A DNA stretch of 64,000 nucleotides from Streptomyces sp. ITFR-21 (GTDB lineage Bacteria; Actinomycetota; Actinomycetes; Streptomycetales; Streptomycetaceae), in contig NZ_CP134605.1 of NCBI RefSeq assembly GCF_031844685.1, positions 3,864,001 to 3,928,000 on the forward strand, written 5' to 3'. Both the position numbers and the translations under genes were made by a program. Below are positions 55,097 through 64,000 of this stretch, one piece after another (within the stretch, counting starts at the first letter, position 1; the number at the start of each line of letters is the position of its first letter). Below the pieces are notes generated by a model. That model was not told the DNA's origin and searched no databases. It saw only the letters and a list, made by a program, of their open reading frames with translations.

Positions 55097-56799
55097 CCAG
55101 TACCGGCATACGCCTGCACGCACCCGCGCCCGGCTGGGCGACCGCATCGGACGTGGTCGTGGTCGGCTCCGGAGTGGCGGGCCTGACCGTCGCGCTGCGC
55201 TGCGCGGCGGCCGGCGCGCAGGTCACCGTGGTGACCAAGGCGCAGCTGGACGACGGCTCCACCCGCTGGGCGCAGGGCGGGATCGCCGCCGCGCTCGGCG
55301 AGGGCGACACCCCGGAGCAGCACCTCGCCGACACCCTCGTCGCGGGCGCGGGACTGTGCGACCGGGACGCGGTACGCGCGCTGGTCACCGAGGGCCCGGA
55401 CGCCGTCCGCCACCTGATCGCGACCGGCGCGCACTTCGACACCGGCGAGGACGGCGACATCCTGCTCACCCGCGAGGGCGGCCACCACCGCCGCCGGATC
55501 GCCCACGCGGGTGGTGACGCGACCGGCGCCGAGGTCTCCCGGGCGCTGATCGACGCGGTCCGGGCGGCCCGTATCGACGTCGTCGAGAACGCCCTCGTCC
55601 TGGACCTGCTGACCGACACCGAGGGCCGTACCGCCGGCGTCACCCTGCACGTGATGGGCGCCGGGCAGCGCGACGGCGTCGGCTCGGTCCGGGCCCGCGC
55701 GGTGGTGCTCGCCACCGGCGGCATGGGCCAGGTGTTCTCCGCCACCACCAACCCGGCCGTCTCCACCGGCGACGGCGTCGCGCTGGCGCTGCGCGCCGGG
55801 GCCGAGGTGAGCGACCTGGAGTTCGTGCAGTTCCACCCGACCGTGCTGTGGCTCGGCGCGGACGCCGAGGGCCAGCAGCCCCTGGTGTCGGAGGCGGTAC
55901 GCGGCGAGGGCGCCCACCTGGTGGACGCCGACGGCGTGCGCTTCATGACCGGGCAGCACGAGCTGGCCGAACTGGCGCCGCGCGACATCGTGGCCAAGGC
56001 CATCATGCGGCGGATGCGGGAGACCGGCGCCGAGCACATGTTCCTCGACGCCCGGCACTTCGGCGCGGACATGTGGGAGCACCGCTTCCCGACGATCCTG
56101 GCCGCCTGCCGGGCGCACGGCATCGACCCGGTGACCCGTCCCGTCCCGGTCGCGCCCGCCGCCCACTACGCCTCCGGCGGGGTCGTCACGGACCTGCGCG
56201 GCCGAACCACCGTGCCCGGCCTGTACGCGTGCGGCGAGGTGGCCTGCACAGGCGTGCACGGCGCCAACCGGCTCGCCTCCAACTCGCTGCTGGAGGGCCT
56301 GGTCTTCGCCGAGCGGATCGCCGCCGACGTGCTCGCCGAGCGCCCGGCGCCCGGCGAGCCGGTCATCCCCGGCCCGGTGGCCGGCCCGCTGCTCGCCTCG
56401 GAGGCGCGGTTCGAGGTGCAGCGGATCATGACCGCGGGCGCCGGCGTGCTGCGCAGCGCGGACAGCCTGTCGGCCGCGGCCGGGGCGCTGGAGCGGCTGC
56501 ACACCGCGGCGGCGGAGACGTACGACCGGGACGGCAAGACCGCCGAGCCGTGCGTGGAGACCTGGGAGGCCACCAACCTGGGCCTGGTCGCCCGGGTGCT
56601 GGTGGCCGCGGCCCGGCGCCGGGAGGAGACCCGCGGCTGCCACTGGCGCGAGGACCGCCCGGACCGTGACGACCAGCGGTGGGGCCGTCACCTGGTGGTA
56701 CGGCTGACCCCCGGGCGCACCCTCGCCGTCCGTACCACCGACGGCCCCGGATTCGGGGATGATGGGGCCGCCGCCCCGAAAGTGAAGGAGCTTCAGTGA
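55093..56799 (+). CDS. nadB: L-aspartate oxidase
   Basis: NadB oxidises L-aspartate to iminoaspartate in de novo NAD synthesis. The 568-residue flavoprotein has the FAD dinucleotide motif [20 protein letters not shown], the substrate loop [20 protein letters not shown] and the C-terminal FAD motif [20 protein letters not shown]. nadA is not adjacent. Overlaps at both ends (ATGA with panC, GTGA with nadC) show translational coupling. Confidence 0.96.
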   Translation: MTSTGIRLHAPAPGWATASDVVVVGSGVAGLTVALRCAAAGAQVTVVTKAQLDDGSTRWAQGGIAAALGEGDTPEQHLADTLVAGAGLCDRDAVRALVTEGPDAVRHLIATGAHFDTGEDGDILLTREGGHHRRRIAHAGGDATGAEVSRALIDAVRAARIDVVENALVLDLLTDTEGRTAGVTLHVMGAGQRDGVGSVRARAVVLATGGMGQVFSATTNPAVSTGDGVALALRAGAEVSDLEFVQFHPTVLWLGADAEGQQPLVSEAVRGEGAHLVDADGVRFMTGQHELAELAPRDIVAKAIMRRMRETGAEHMFLDARHFGADMWEHRFPTILAACRAHGIDPVTRPVPVAPAAHYASGGVVTDLRGRTTVPGLYACGEVACTGVHGANRLASNSLLEGLVFAERIAADVLAERPAPGEPVIPGPVAGPLLASEARFEVQRIMTAGAGVLRSADSLSAAAGALERLHTAAAETYDRDGKTAEPCVETWEATNLGLVARVLVAAARRREETRGCHWREDRPDRDDQRWGRHLVVRLTPGRTLAVRTTDGPGFGDDGAAAPKVKELQ

Positions 56800-57821
56800 C
56801 CACCCCCGACCGCCCTGGGCTTGTCTCCCTCCCCCTGCCGCAGTTCGGCCCACCCGCGGAAGCCGCCGGCGGCTGCGGTGCCGGCTGCGGCTGCGGTGAC
56901 GCCCATGACGTGTACGACCTGGACCCGCTGGAGTGCGGCCTGGACCCCGACCTCGCGGAGCTGCTGGCGGCGGCGGGCCTGGACCCGGTCCAGGTGGAGG
57001 ACGTCGCGCACCTGGCGATCGAGGAGGACCTCGACCAGGGCGTGGACGTCACCACGGTGGCGACCGTTCCCGAGGACGCCGTCGCGGTCGGCGACTTCAC
57101 CGCCCGCCAGGCCGGTACGGTCGCGGGCCTGCGGGTCGCCGAGGCGGTGCTGTCGGTGGTGTGCACCGCCGAGTTCGAGGTCGAGCGGCACGTCGAGGAC
57201 GGCGACCGGGTGGCCGCCGGGCAGAAGCTGCTCACCGTGCGCTCGCTGACCCGCGATCTGCTGACCGCCGAGCGCAGCGCGCTCAACCTGCTGTGCCGGC
57301 TGTCCGGCATCGCCACCGCCACCCGGGCCTGGGCCGACGTCCTGGAGGGCACGGGCACGCAGGTCCGCGACACCCGCAAGACCACCCCGGGCCTGCGGGC
57401 GCTGGAGAAGTACGCGGTCCGCTGCGGCGGCGGCGTCAACCACCGCATGTCGCTGTCCGACGCGGCGCTGGTCAAGGACAACCACGTGATCGCGGCCGGC
57501 GGCGTCGCCCAGGCGTTCAAGCTGGTCCGCGAGGAGTTCCCGGACGTGGCCATCGAGGTCGAGGTGGACACCCTGCCGCAGGTGCGGGAGGTGCTGGAGG
57601 CGGGCGCCGACCTGATCCTGCTGGACAACTTCACCCCGGAGCAGACCGCGCAGGCGGTGGCGGCCGTGGCCGGCCGGGCCGTCCTGGAGTCCTCCGGGCG
57701 GCTCACCCTGGACACCGCCCGCGCCTACGCCGAGACCGGCGTGGACTACCTGGCGGTGGGGGCGCTCACCCACTCCGCCCCGATCCTGGACATCGGCCTC
57801 GACCTGCGAGCGGAAGAGTAG
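56796..57821 (+). CDS. nadC: Nicotinate-nucleotide pyrophosphorylase (carboxylating)
   Basis: NadC converts quinolinate and PRPP to nicotinate mononucleotide. Core motifs: NLLCRLSGIATATRAW, DTRKTTPGLRALEKYAVRCG, GVNHRMSLSDAALVKDNHV and ESSGRLTLDTARAYAETGVD. The 341-residue product carries an unusual Cys/Gly-rich N-terminal stretch (GGCGAGCGCGDAH) before the domain, about 40 residues longer than enterobacterial NadC; it could bind a metal. GTG start overlaps the nadB stop. Confidence 0.95.
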   Translation: MTTPDRPGLVSLPLPQFGPPAEAAGGCGAGCGCGDAHDVYDLDPLECGLDPDLAELLAAAGLDPVQVEDVAHLAIEEDLDQGVDVTTVATVPEDAVAVGDFTARQAGTVAGLRVAEAVLSVVCTAEFEVERHVEDGDRVAAGQKLLTVRSLTRDLLTAERSALNLLCRLSGIATATRAWADVLEGTGTQVRDTRKTTPGLRALEKYAVRCGGGVNHRMSLSDAALVKDNHVIAAGGVAQAFKLVREEFPDVAIEVEVDTLPQVREVLEAGADLILLDNFTPEQTAQAVAAVAGRAVLESSGRLTLDTARAYAETGVDYLAVGALTHSAPILDIGLDLRAEE

Positions 57822-57827
57822 ACGCGG

Positions 57828-58622
57828 ATGCTGCTCACCATCGACGTCGGCAACACCCACACGGTCCTCGGACTGTTCGACGGCGAGGAGATCGTCGAGC
57901 ACTGGCGGATCTCCACCGACCCGCGGCGTACCGCCGACGAGCTGGCGGTGCTGCTCCGGGGCCTGATGGGCATGCATCCGCTGCTCGGCGACCTCGGGGA
58001 CGGCATCGACGGGATCGCGATCTGCTCCACCGTGCCGTCGGTGCTGCACGAGCTGCGCGAGGTGACCCGCCGCTACTACGGCGACGTGCCCGCGGTGCTG
58101 GTCGAGCCGGGGGTGAAGACCGGGGTGCCGATCCTGGTCGACCACCCCAAGGAGGTCGGCTCGGACCGGATCATCAACTCGCTGGCCGCGGTGCACCTGT
58201 ACGGCGGGCCGTGCATCGTGGTCGACTTCGGTACCGCCACCACCTTCGACGCGGTGTCGGCGCGCGGCGAGTACGTGGGCGGCGCCATCGCGCCGGGCAT
58301 CGAGATCTCGGTGGACGCGCTGGGCGTGCGCGGGGCGCAGCTGCGGAAGATCGAGCTGGCCCGGCCGCGCAGCGTCATCGGCAAGAACACGATCGAGGCG
58401 ATGCAGTCCGGCATCCTCTACGGCTTCGCCGGCCAGGCGGACGGCATCGCCGAACGGATGGCCCGCGAACTGGCCGACGACCCCGACGACGTCACGGTCA
58501 TCGCCACCGGCGGCCTGGCCCCCCTGGTCCTGGGCGAGGCGTCGCTGATCGACGAACACGAGCCGTGGCTGACCCTGATCGGCCTCCGCCTGGTCTACGA
58601 GCGCAACGTCTCGACCTCCTGA
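57828..58622 (+). CDS. coaX: Type III pantothenate kinase
   Basis: CoaX phosphorylates pantothenate in the first step of CoA synthesis. The 264-residue ASKHA-fold protein shows TIDVGNTHTVLGLFDG (phosphate 1), GSDRIINSLAAVHLYGGPCI, VVDFGTATTFDAVSARGEYV and GGAIAPGIEIS. It starts six bases after nadC, ending an operon that links pantothenate, NAD and CoA production. Confidence 0.95.
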   Translation: MLLTIDVGNTHTVLGLFDGEEIVEHWRISTDPRRTADELAVLLRGLMGMHPLLGDLGDGIDGIAICSTVPSVLHELREVTRRYYGDVPAVLVEPGVKTGVPILVDHPKEVGSDRIINSLAAVHLYGGPCIVVDFGTATTFDAVSARGEYVGGAIAPGIEISVDALGVRGAQLRKIELARPRSVIGKNTIEAMQSGILYGFAGQADGIAERMARELADDPDDVTVIATGGLAPLVLGEASLIDEHEPWLTLIGLRLVYERNVSTS

Positions 58623-59000
58623 CCCCGCCCGCCCCGGCGGCGGCACCCGGTGACCGCCCTCCTCGGCCGCCGCCGCGGCGGGGCGCGGGATGTGCCCGGC
58701 GGCGGCACCGCCCTCTGGGTCCCGGGGCGGAGGCGGCGGGCTGACACCCCGGTCGGCCGATGTGCGGCCCCGTGCGCGATGTCCCCGGCCCCGTTCCCGC
58801 GCCGACGTCCTGGCGTGGGGGTCCGGGGGTCGCCGCCTCCCGCTGCCGCCGGGGCGGGCGCGGGTTCGGCACCGCGTGAGCGGGCGGCGGCCGGTCGGCC
58901 GGCGGAGCCCGACGCTCCCGGACTCGGGGGGTTACGGGGAGTTTGTCGGCTTAGCACTTAAAGTCCATGCATGCCCACGCCACACGGAACCCGAGGCGGC
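58623..59000. other. GC-rich intergenic stretch after coaX
   Basis: This 378-bp stretch holds no supportable gene. The last 50 bp (TTAGCACTTAAAGTCC) are less GC-rich and probably contain the promoter of the next gene. Confidence 0.5.
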
Positions 59001-59693
59001 ATGGCGTTCAGCGCCGAGGAACTGCGCGTGGTGCGGCGCGCTCTCGCGGAGGTGCTGCACCCGAGCCGGAGCGCCGCCGTACCAGCGGTGCCCCGCCCCG
59101 CCGAGTACGTCAAGGACTGTCTGCGGCTCGCGGCGGCCATCGCCGAGGCCGAGTGGGAGGCGGAACGGCTGAGCGCCTTCCTGCTGGCCGAGCTGCGCCG
59201 GTACCGGGACGCCCTGCCCGGCGGCTCGGCCGGCTACCTGGAGCGGCTCGACGCCGCCCTCGCCGACGGCTACGTCCCCGGCCCCGACGACCTCGCCGCC
59301 CTGCGCCGGCTGCGCTCGACCGCCTGCGCCGCCCCCGAGCACCTGCGCCGCACCGCCCTGCTGCGCCGCTGCGAAACCCTCGCGGAGAACGACGTACGAC
59401 CGCGTCTGGAGGTCCACATGCCCGCGCCGCGCCGCCTGCTGACCCTGCTGCCCGCCCGCCCGTCGCCCGCTCAGCCCTCCCTCGCCGACGAGCCCCGGCC
59501 GAAGCCCGAGGGGGAGCCGGCCGAGCAGCCGCGGCCCCCGCGCGCCCCGAGGCCGCCGCAGACCCCGCAGACCCCGCCGAACCCGGCGGACCCGGCGGAC
59601 CCGGGCCGCCGCACCCCCACCCCCGCGGAGATCTGGCCGCCGCACCGCCGTCGTCCTGCACCCGGCAGACCGGACCAGGCCCGTAGCGCCTGA
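59001..59693 (+). CDS. Conserved hypothetical protein with Pro-rich tail
   Basis: The 230-residue product begins MAFSAEELRVVRRALAEVLH and is predicted all-helical for about 130 residues (CLRLAAAIAEAEWEAERLSA, FLLAELRRYRDALPG). A Pro/Arg-rich disordered tail of about 90 residues follows, containing two PQTPQTPPNPADPADP-like repeats. I chose ATG 59001, preceded by GAGG, over ATG 58971. Similar proteins occur near coaX in streptomycetes; function unknown. Confidence 0.65.
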   Translation: MAFSAEELRVVRRALAEVLHPSRSAAVPAVPRPAEYVKDCLRLAAAIAEAEWEAERLSAFLLAELRRYRDALPGGSAGYLERLDAALADGYVPGPDDLAALRRLRSTACAAPEHLRRTALLRRCETLAENDVRPRLEVHMPAPRRLLTLLPARPSPAQPSLADEPRPKPEGEPAEQPRPPRAPRPPQTPQTPPNPADPADPGRRTPTPAEIWPPHRRRPAPGRPDQARSA

Positions 59694-59907
59694 GGGGGCG
59701 TCCGAGGGGGCGTCTGAGGCCGCGGTGAACACGTTCAGGTGACACCGCGTGCGCCAGGCGTGTGGTCCGGGCCGCCCGGCCCCGGGCCGCACCCCGCCGC
59801 CGCGCACCACCCCCGCACCACACCCGCGTCGCGGCCTTGTGCCGCCCGCCGCCCCGGCCGGGAGGCCGCGCAAGGGCGCTGCGCGGGCCGCGGCTACGCT
59901 GCACCGT

Positions 59908-60084
59908 ATGGACTACGTATCCGCGATCGTGCCGCCGCTGGTGATGGCGGTCCTCTTCATCGGGGTCATCGTGACGATGATCAAGAACCAGGGCGGGGCC
60001 AACAAGGCCAAGGAGGACGCCGCCGTCGACGCCGCGTTCGCCCGCGCCGAAGCGGCGGAGCGGGCCGCGGGCGAGGAGCGCTGA
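59908..60084 (+). CDS. Small single-pass membrane protein
   Basis: The 58-residue product has one N-terminal transmembrane helix (IVPPLVMAVLFIGVIVTMIK) and an Ala/Glu/Lys-rich cytoplasmic tail likely to be a helix. TACGCT stands eight bases before the ATG, suggesting a leaderless message. It precedes the BlaI-type regulator by 48 bp. Function unknown. Confidence 0.7.
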   Translation: MDYVSAIVPPLVMAVLFIGVIVTMIKNQGGANKAKEDAAVDAAFARAEAAERAAGEER

Positions 60085-60119
60085 AAGTCCCTATCAGGGC
60101 ATTTATGGTCATCCGGCCG

Positions 60120-60125
60120 TAGTAT
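60120..60125 (+). promoter_or_regulatory. Leaderless -10 of the BlaI-type gene
   Basis: TAGTAT lies seven bases before GTG 60133, the spacing of leaderless streptomycete mRNAs. Confidence 0.55.
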
Positions 60126-60132
60126 CTCCCGT

Positions 60133-60528
60133 GTGGTGCGACCGCTGGGAGAGCTCGAAGACGTCGTGATGACCCGTGTGTGGGAGTGGAACCGCCCGGT
60201 CACGGTTCGTGAGGTACTGGAGGACCTGGCGCAGGACCGTTCCATCGCCTACACAACGGTGATGACCGTAATGGACAACCTGCGGCAGAAGGGGTGGCTG
60301 CGCCGCTCCGCCGAAGGCCGTGCTTATCGCTATGAGGCGGTATCCACGCGAGCCGCATACTCGGCCGCACTGATGAACGAGGGCTGGGCCGCGAGCGACA
60401 ACCGGGCCGAGGCGCTGGTCCACTTCTTCGGCATGATGACCCCGGAACAGCGGGAAGCCGTGCGGGACGCATTGCGCATCATCCAGTCCGTGGACCCCTC
60501 CGGCGAGGCGGAGCCCGAAGGGCGATAG
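60133..60528 (+). CDS. BlaI/MecI/CopY-family transcriptional regulator
   Basis: The 131-residue winged-helix repressor starts VVRPLGELEDVVMTRVWEWN and has the conserved IAYTTVMTVMDNLRQKGWLR recognition helix followed by the wing (RAYRYEAVSTRAAYSAAL). Classical members are inactivated by BlaR1-type proteases; none is encoded here, so its signal is unknown. The TAG stop is part of the -10 element of the following gene. Confidence 0.9.
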   Translation: MVRPLGELEDVVMTRVWEWNRPVTVREVLEDLAQDRSIAYTTVMTVMDNLRQKGWLRRSAEGRAYRYEAVSTRAAYSAALMNEGWAASDNRAEALVHFFGMMTPEQREAVRDALRIIQSVDPSGEAEPEGR

Positions 60529-60531
60529 CGT
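60526..60531 (+). promoter_or_regulatory. Leaderless -10 of the N-acetyltransferase gene
   Basis: TAGCGT, six bases before ATG 60538. Its first three bases are the stop codon of the preceding BlaI-type gene. Confidence 0.5.
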
Positions 60532-60537
60532 CCGCCC

Positions 60538-61056
60538 ATGCCGTTGAAGTCGAATGAGGTCACCATCCGCCGCGCCCGCACCGGCGATGTCCGCGCCCTA
60601 CGGCGCCTGCTGGACTCCTATGTCCGCGACGGCATCCTGCTGGACAAGCCGACCGTGACGCTTTATGAGGACATCCAGGAGTTCTGGGTGGCGGAACGCG
60701 ACGAGGACGCCGCCGTGGTCGCCTGCGGCGCGCTGCACGTGATGTGGGAGGACCTGGCCGAGGTCAGGACGCTGGCGGTGGACCCCTCGCTGCGCGGCGT
60801 GGGCGTCGGGCACGCGGTGCTGGGCAAGTTGCTACAGACCGCGCGCTGGCTCGGAGTCCGGCGCATTTTCTGCCTCACCTTCGAAGTGGACTTCTTCGCC
60901 AAGCACGGCTTCGTGGAGATCGGCGAGACCCCGGTGGACGGCGATGTGTTCGGCGAGCTGCTGCGTTCCAATGACGAGGGCGTCGCCGAGTTCCTCGACC
61001 TGGAGCGAGTGAAACCGAACACCTTGGGCAACAGCCGCATGCTGCTGCAACTCTGA
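60538..61056 (+). CDS. argA: Amino-acid N-acetyltransferase (actinobacterial ArgA-type GNAT)
   Basis: The 172-residue GNAT protein resembles the short N-acetylglutamate synthase of actinobacteria (Rv2747 type), which starts arginine synthesis. The acetyl-CoA site is seen in LAEVRTLAVDPSLRGVGVGH, and FCLTFEVDFFAKHGFVEIGE is family-typical. Other GNAT activities cannot be excluded. It has its own leaderless-type promoter inside the end of the previous gene. Confidence 0.8.
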   Translation: MPLKSNEVTIRRARTGDVRALRRLLDSYVRDGILLDKPTVTLYEDIQEFWVAERDEDAAVVACGALHVMWEDLAEVRTLAVDPSLRGVGVGHAVLGKLLQTARWLGVRRIFCLTFEVDFFAKHGFVEIGETPVDGDVFGELLRSNDEGVAEFLDLERVKPNTLGNSRMLLQL

Positions 61057-61177
61057 GTGATCCGGTTTGTCCGGATCGCGCTACCCCGGGCCGGTCTCTT
61101 CGCGCAAGGGGTTTGTGTTTTCCGCGGAAAGGCGCTTTGCTTTTACCGTTAATCCGTTTTCGATGAAAGGGAAGCCG

Positions 61178-61519
61178 GTGGCACAGAAGGTTCAGGTCCT
61201 TCTTGTTGACGACCTCGACGGGGGCGAGGCGGACGAGACCGTGACGTTCGCACTCGACGGTGTGACGTACGAGATCGACCTCACGACAGAAAATGCCGAC
61301 AAGCTCCGCGGGCTGCTCAACCCGTACACGGACAGTGGCCGCCGCACCGGTGGCCGCGCCGGTCGGAGCCGTACCAAGGCCCCCCGCAGCGCCGGAGGCG
61401 CCTCCGGGCCGGACACCGCGAAGATCCGGGCATGGGCCAAGGAGAAGGGCTACGAGGTCAACGACCGCGGCCGGGTCCCGGCGACCATCCGCGAGGCGTA
61501 CGAGAAGGCCCACGGCTGA
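61178..61519 (+). CDS. lsr2: Nucleoid-associated protein Lsr2
   Basis: Lsr2 is the actinobacterial xenogeneic silencer that binds AT-rich DNA. The 113-residue protein has the N-terminal dimerisation part (AQKVQVLLVDDLDGGEADET, VTFALDGVTYEIDLT) and the C-terminal AT-hook-like domain with the RGRVPATIREAYEKAHG end (R-G-R minor-groove motif). GTG 61178 follows AAAGGGAA. The 3' end overlaps the convergent neighbouring gene by 70 bp. The upstream region is AT-rich, fitting autoregulation. Confidence 0.95.
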   Translation: MAQKVQVLLVDDLDGGEADETVTFALDGVTYEIDLTTENADKLRGLLNPYTDSGRRTGGRAGRSRTKAPRSAGGASGPDTAKIRAWAKEKGYEVNDRGRVPATIREAYEKAHG

Positions 61520-62034
61520 TCCTGGCGGCCCGCGCGCAACGTGATCCGATGGCAGGCCGTCGCCAGGGCGGCCACCAACGCCGCCAGTCCGATGGGCACC
61601 CCCGATCCATCGGCCTCGCCCGTGGTACTCGGCGCGGGCACGGTCGCCTCCACATCGAATCCCGGCCGAGGAGGCCGCAGCCACACCGGTGCCGACCGGT
61701 CGTACGCGGCCTCCCGGCGGGCCCACTCCGGGTGGGCCGGCGCCCGCATCCCCTGTCCGGCGCCCAAGGCGGTCAGATCCAGCGGGATGCCGCCCCACTC
61801 CAGCCACTCCAGCAGCCCCGGCAGCGCCTCCGCGGAGCCGGCGGCTACCAGCAGCCGGATCCGGTGGCCGTCCAGTGCCACCGGGCCCAGCTGGTCCGGC
61901 CGGGAGAACCGGCTCAGCATGGCGAACCCGGCCTCGGCCGGTACCTCCAGTGCGTCGAACCGCACCCCTGTGACCAGCCCCGGGGGCGGCCCGTCGGCGA
62001 CCGGCCAGCCCAGCTCGTGCTCGTACCAACCCAT
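61450..62034 (-). CDS. SCO3374-family conserved protein
   Basis: The 194-residue protein (MGWYEHELGWPVADGPPPGL start, WLEWGGIPLDLTALGAG, and the end FSYASRMVAGTRPRSLTS) matches the actinomycete-specific protein encoded between lsr2 and clpC. It has no signal peptide or membrane helix and no known activity. Its last 70 bp overlap the end of lsr2 on the other strand, so the two transcripts are antisense at their 3' ends. Confidence 0.82.
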   Translation of the reverse strand: MGWYEHELGWPVADGPPPGLVTGVRFDALEVPAEAGFAMLSRFSRPDQLGPVALDGHRIRLLVAAGSAEALPGLLEWLEWGGIPLDLTALGAGQGMRAPAHPEWARREAAYDRSAPVWLRPPRPGFDVEATVPAPSTTGEADGSGVPIGLAALVAALATACHRITLRAGRQDQPWAFSYASRMVAGTRPRSLTS

Positions 62035-62128
62035 GCCGTATGCAACTGCCGCCCGGAGCAGGGGTTACGTGCCGTTCTGGGTGACATGTGCGAAGTGACG
62101 GGAAAGCGGCGCCCCGGCGAACGGCTTT

Positions 62129-62142
62129 GTTCGCCCGTAGCG
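62129..62142. promoter_or_regulatory. ClgR-type box 1
   Basis: GTTCGCCCGTAGCG matches the streptomycete ClgR consensus GTTCGC-N5-GCG exactly, in the region shared by the SCO3374-type gene and clpC. Confidence 0.55.
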
Positions 62143-62234
62143 CACTCGAAGTGGCGCCGCGGTGTGGAATACCCGCGGCTGAGGGTAAGAAGTACCTAGT
62201 GACAAGGGCTGGTGTTCGGGCAGGTGGGGCGGGC

Positions 62235-62248
62235 GTTCGCCACGGGCG
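62235..62248 (+). promoter_or_regulatory. ClgR-type box 2
   Basis: GTTCGCCACGGGCG is a second exact GTTCGC-N5-GCG match, 206 bp upstream of clpC. A third GTTCGC at 62265-62270 is followed by GCG only after seven bases. A TAGCAT -10-like element stands at 62387-62392. The 419-bp gap (62035-62453) shows no gene. Confidence 0.6.
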
Positions 62249-62453
62249 TACTGGATAAAACGCTGTTCGCCTGGCCTGCGGGAACATCGTCTCGCACCAT
62301 CGAGGTTGTGGGAGTGACGTCAGCCGGTAGCGCAGCTTCCCTCGCGCGAGCGGGGGTGATACGCGAGCGGCGCCGCTGTGCGGGACTAGCATGCGGAAGG
62401 ACTGGGAGGGGACCGACCCCTCACTGCCCGACCGCTCTGAGGAGCGATTAACG

Positions 62454-64000
<1,547 letters not shown>

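Overview
The window reads as chromosome of a high-GC streptomycete (Streptomycetaceae). The evidence is the gene content and order (phoR-phoP, carD, ispD-ispF, cysS, rlmB, msiK; terB/terD, cdgB; panC-nadB-nadC-coaX; lsr2, clpC), many GTG starts, leaderless TAGnnT promoters, strong GC hairpin terminators without U-tracts, and only one in-frame TTA codon among the called genes.

Layout. 1-14.7 kb is conserved core: the 5' tip of phoU, the phosphate two-component pair, a lipoprotein, CarD, MEP isoprenoid genes, a PPOX protein, cysS, rlmB, a DoxX membrane protein, a sugar-nucleotide transferase, the sugar ABC-transporter ATPase MsiK and tRNA-Thr(UGU). From the tRNA to about 41.4 kb lies an accessory region with clear decay. 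It holds a SUKH protein facing a 5'-truncated golvesin/NucA-NucB DNase gene, several XRE/DUF regulator genes (one internally deleted, one broken by an 8-bp duplication), an RsbW-like ATPase, a 2H phosphoesterase, an APH remnant abutted by a complete 1.57-kb IS701-type element, an alkylation-repair cluster, a TTA-containing acyl-CoA oxidase, two unknown small ORFs, a TetR/flavin monooxygenase pair, a decayed beta-propeller gene and a large secreted glucanase-like protein.

From 41.4 to 53.1 kb the content is mainly conserved: a LuxR-type regulator, TerB, TerD, ArfB, flavin reductase, the diguanylate cyclase CdgB with a dense regulatory upstream region, a PLP lyase, a quinone oxidoreductase divergent from an ArsR regulator, and a NarL-type two-component system. 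From 53.3 kb to the end comes the NAD/pantothenate operon (DUF2520-panC-nadB-nadC-coaX, mostly overlapping genes), small genes, BlaI-type and N-acetyltransferase genes with leaderless promoters, lsr2, and clpC, which runs off the window behind two ClgR-type boxes.

The most interesting signals are: (1) a shared two-part promoter motif (CTCACGTTC-N13-CGTYTAC) in front of both an ogt gene and a sigma-factor gene, suggesting a sigma-driven, autoregulated alkylation response, with an adjacent AlkB-like gene collapsed to its two ends and an Ada zinc domain missing one cysteine; (2) exact Crp-type and near-exact BldD-type sites plus a 10-bp inverted repeat upstream of cdgB; (3) a DNase-effector remnant end-to-end with a SUKH gene. 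I did not see a CRISPR array, a riboswitch, an integrase or a large intact novel system.
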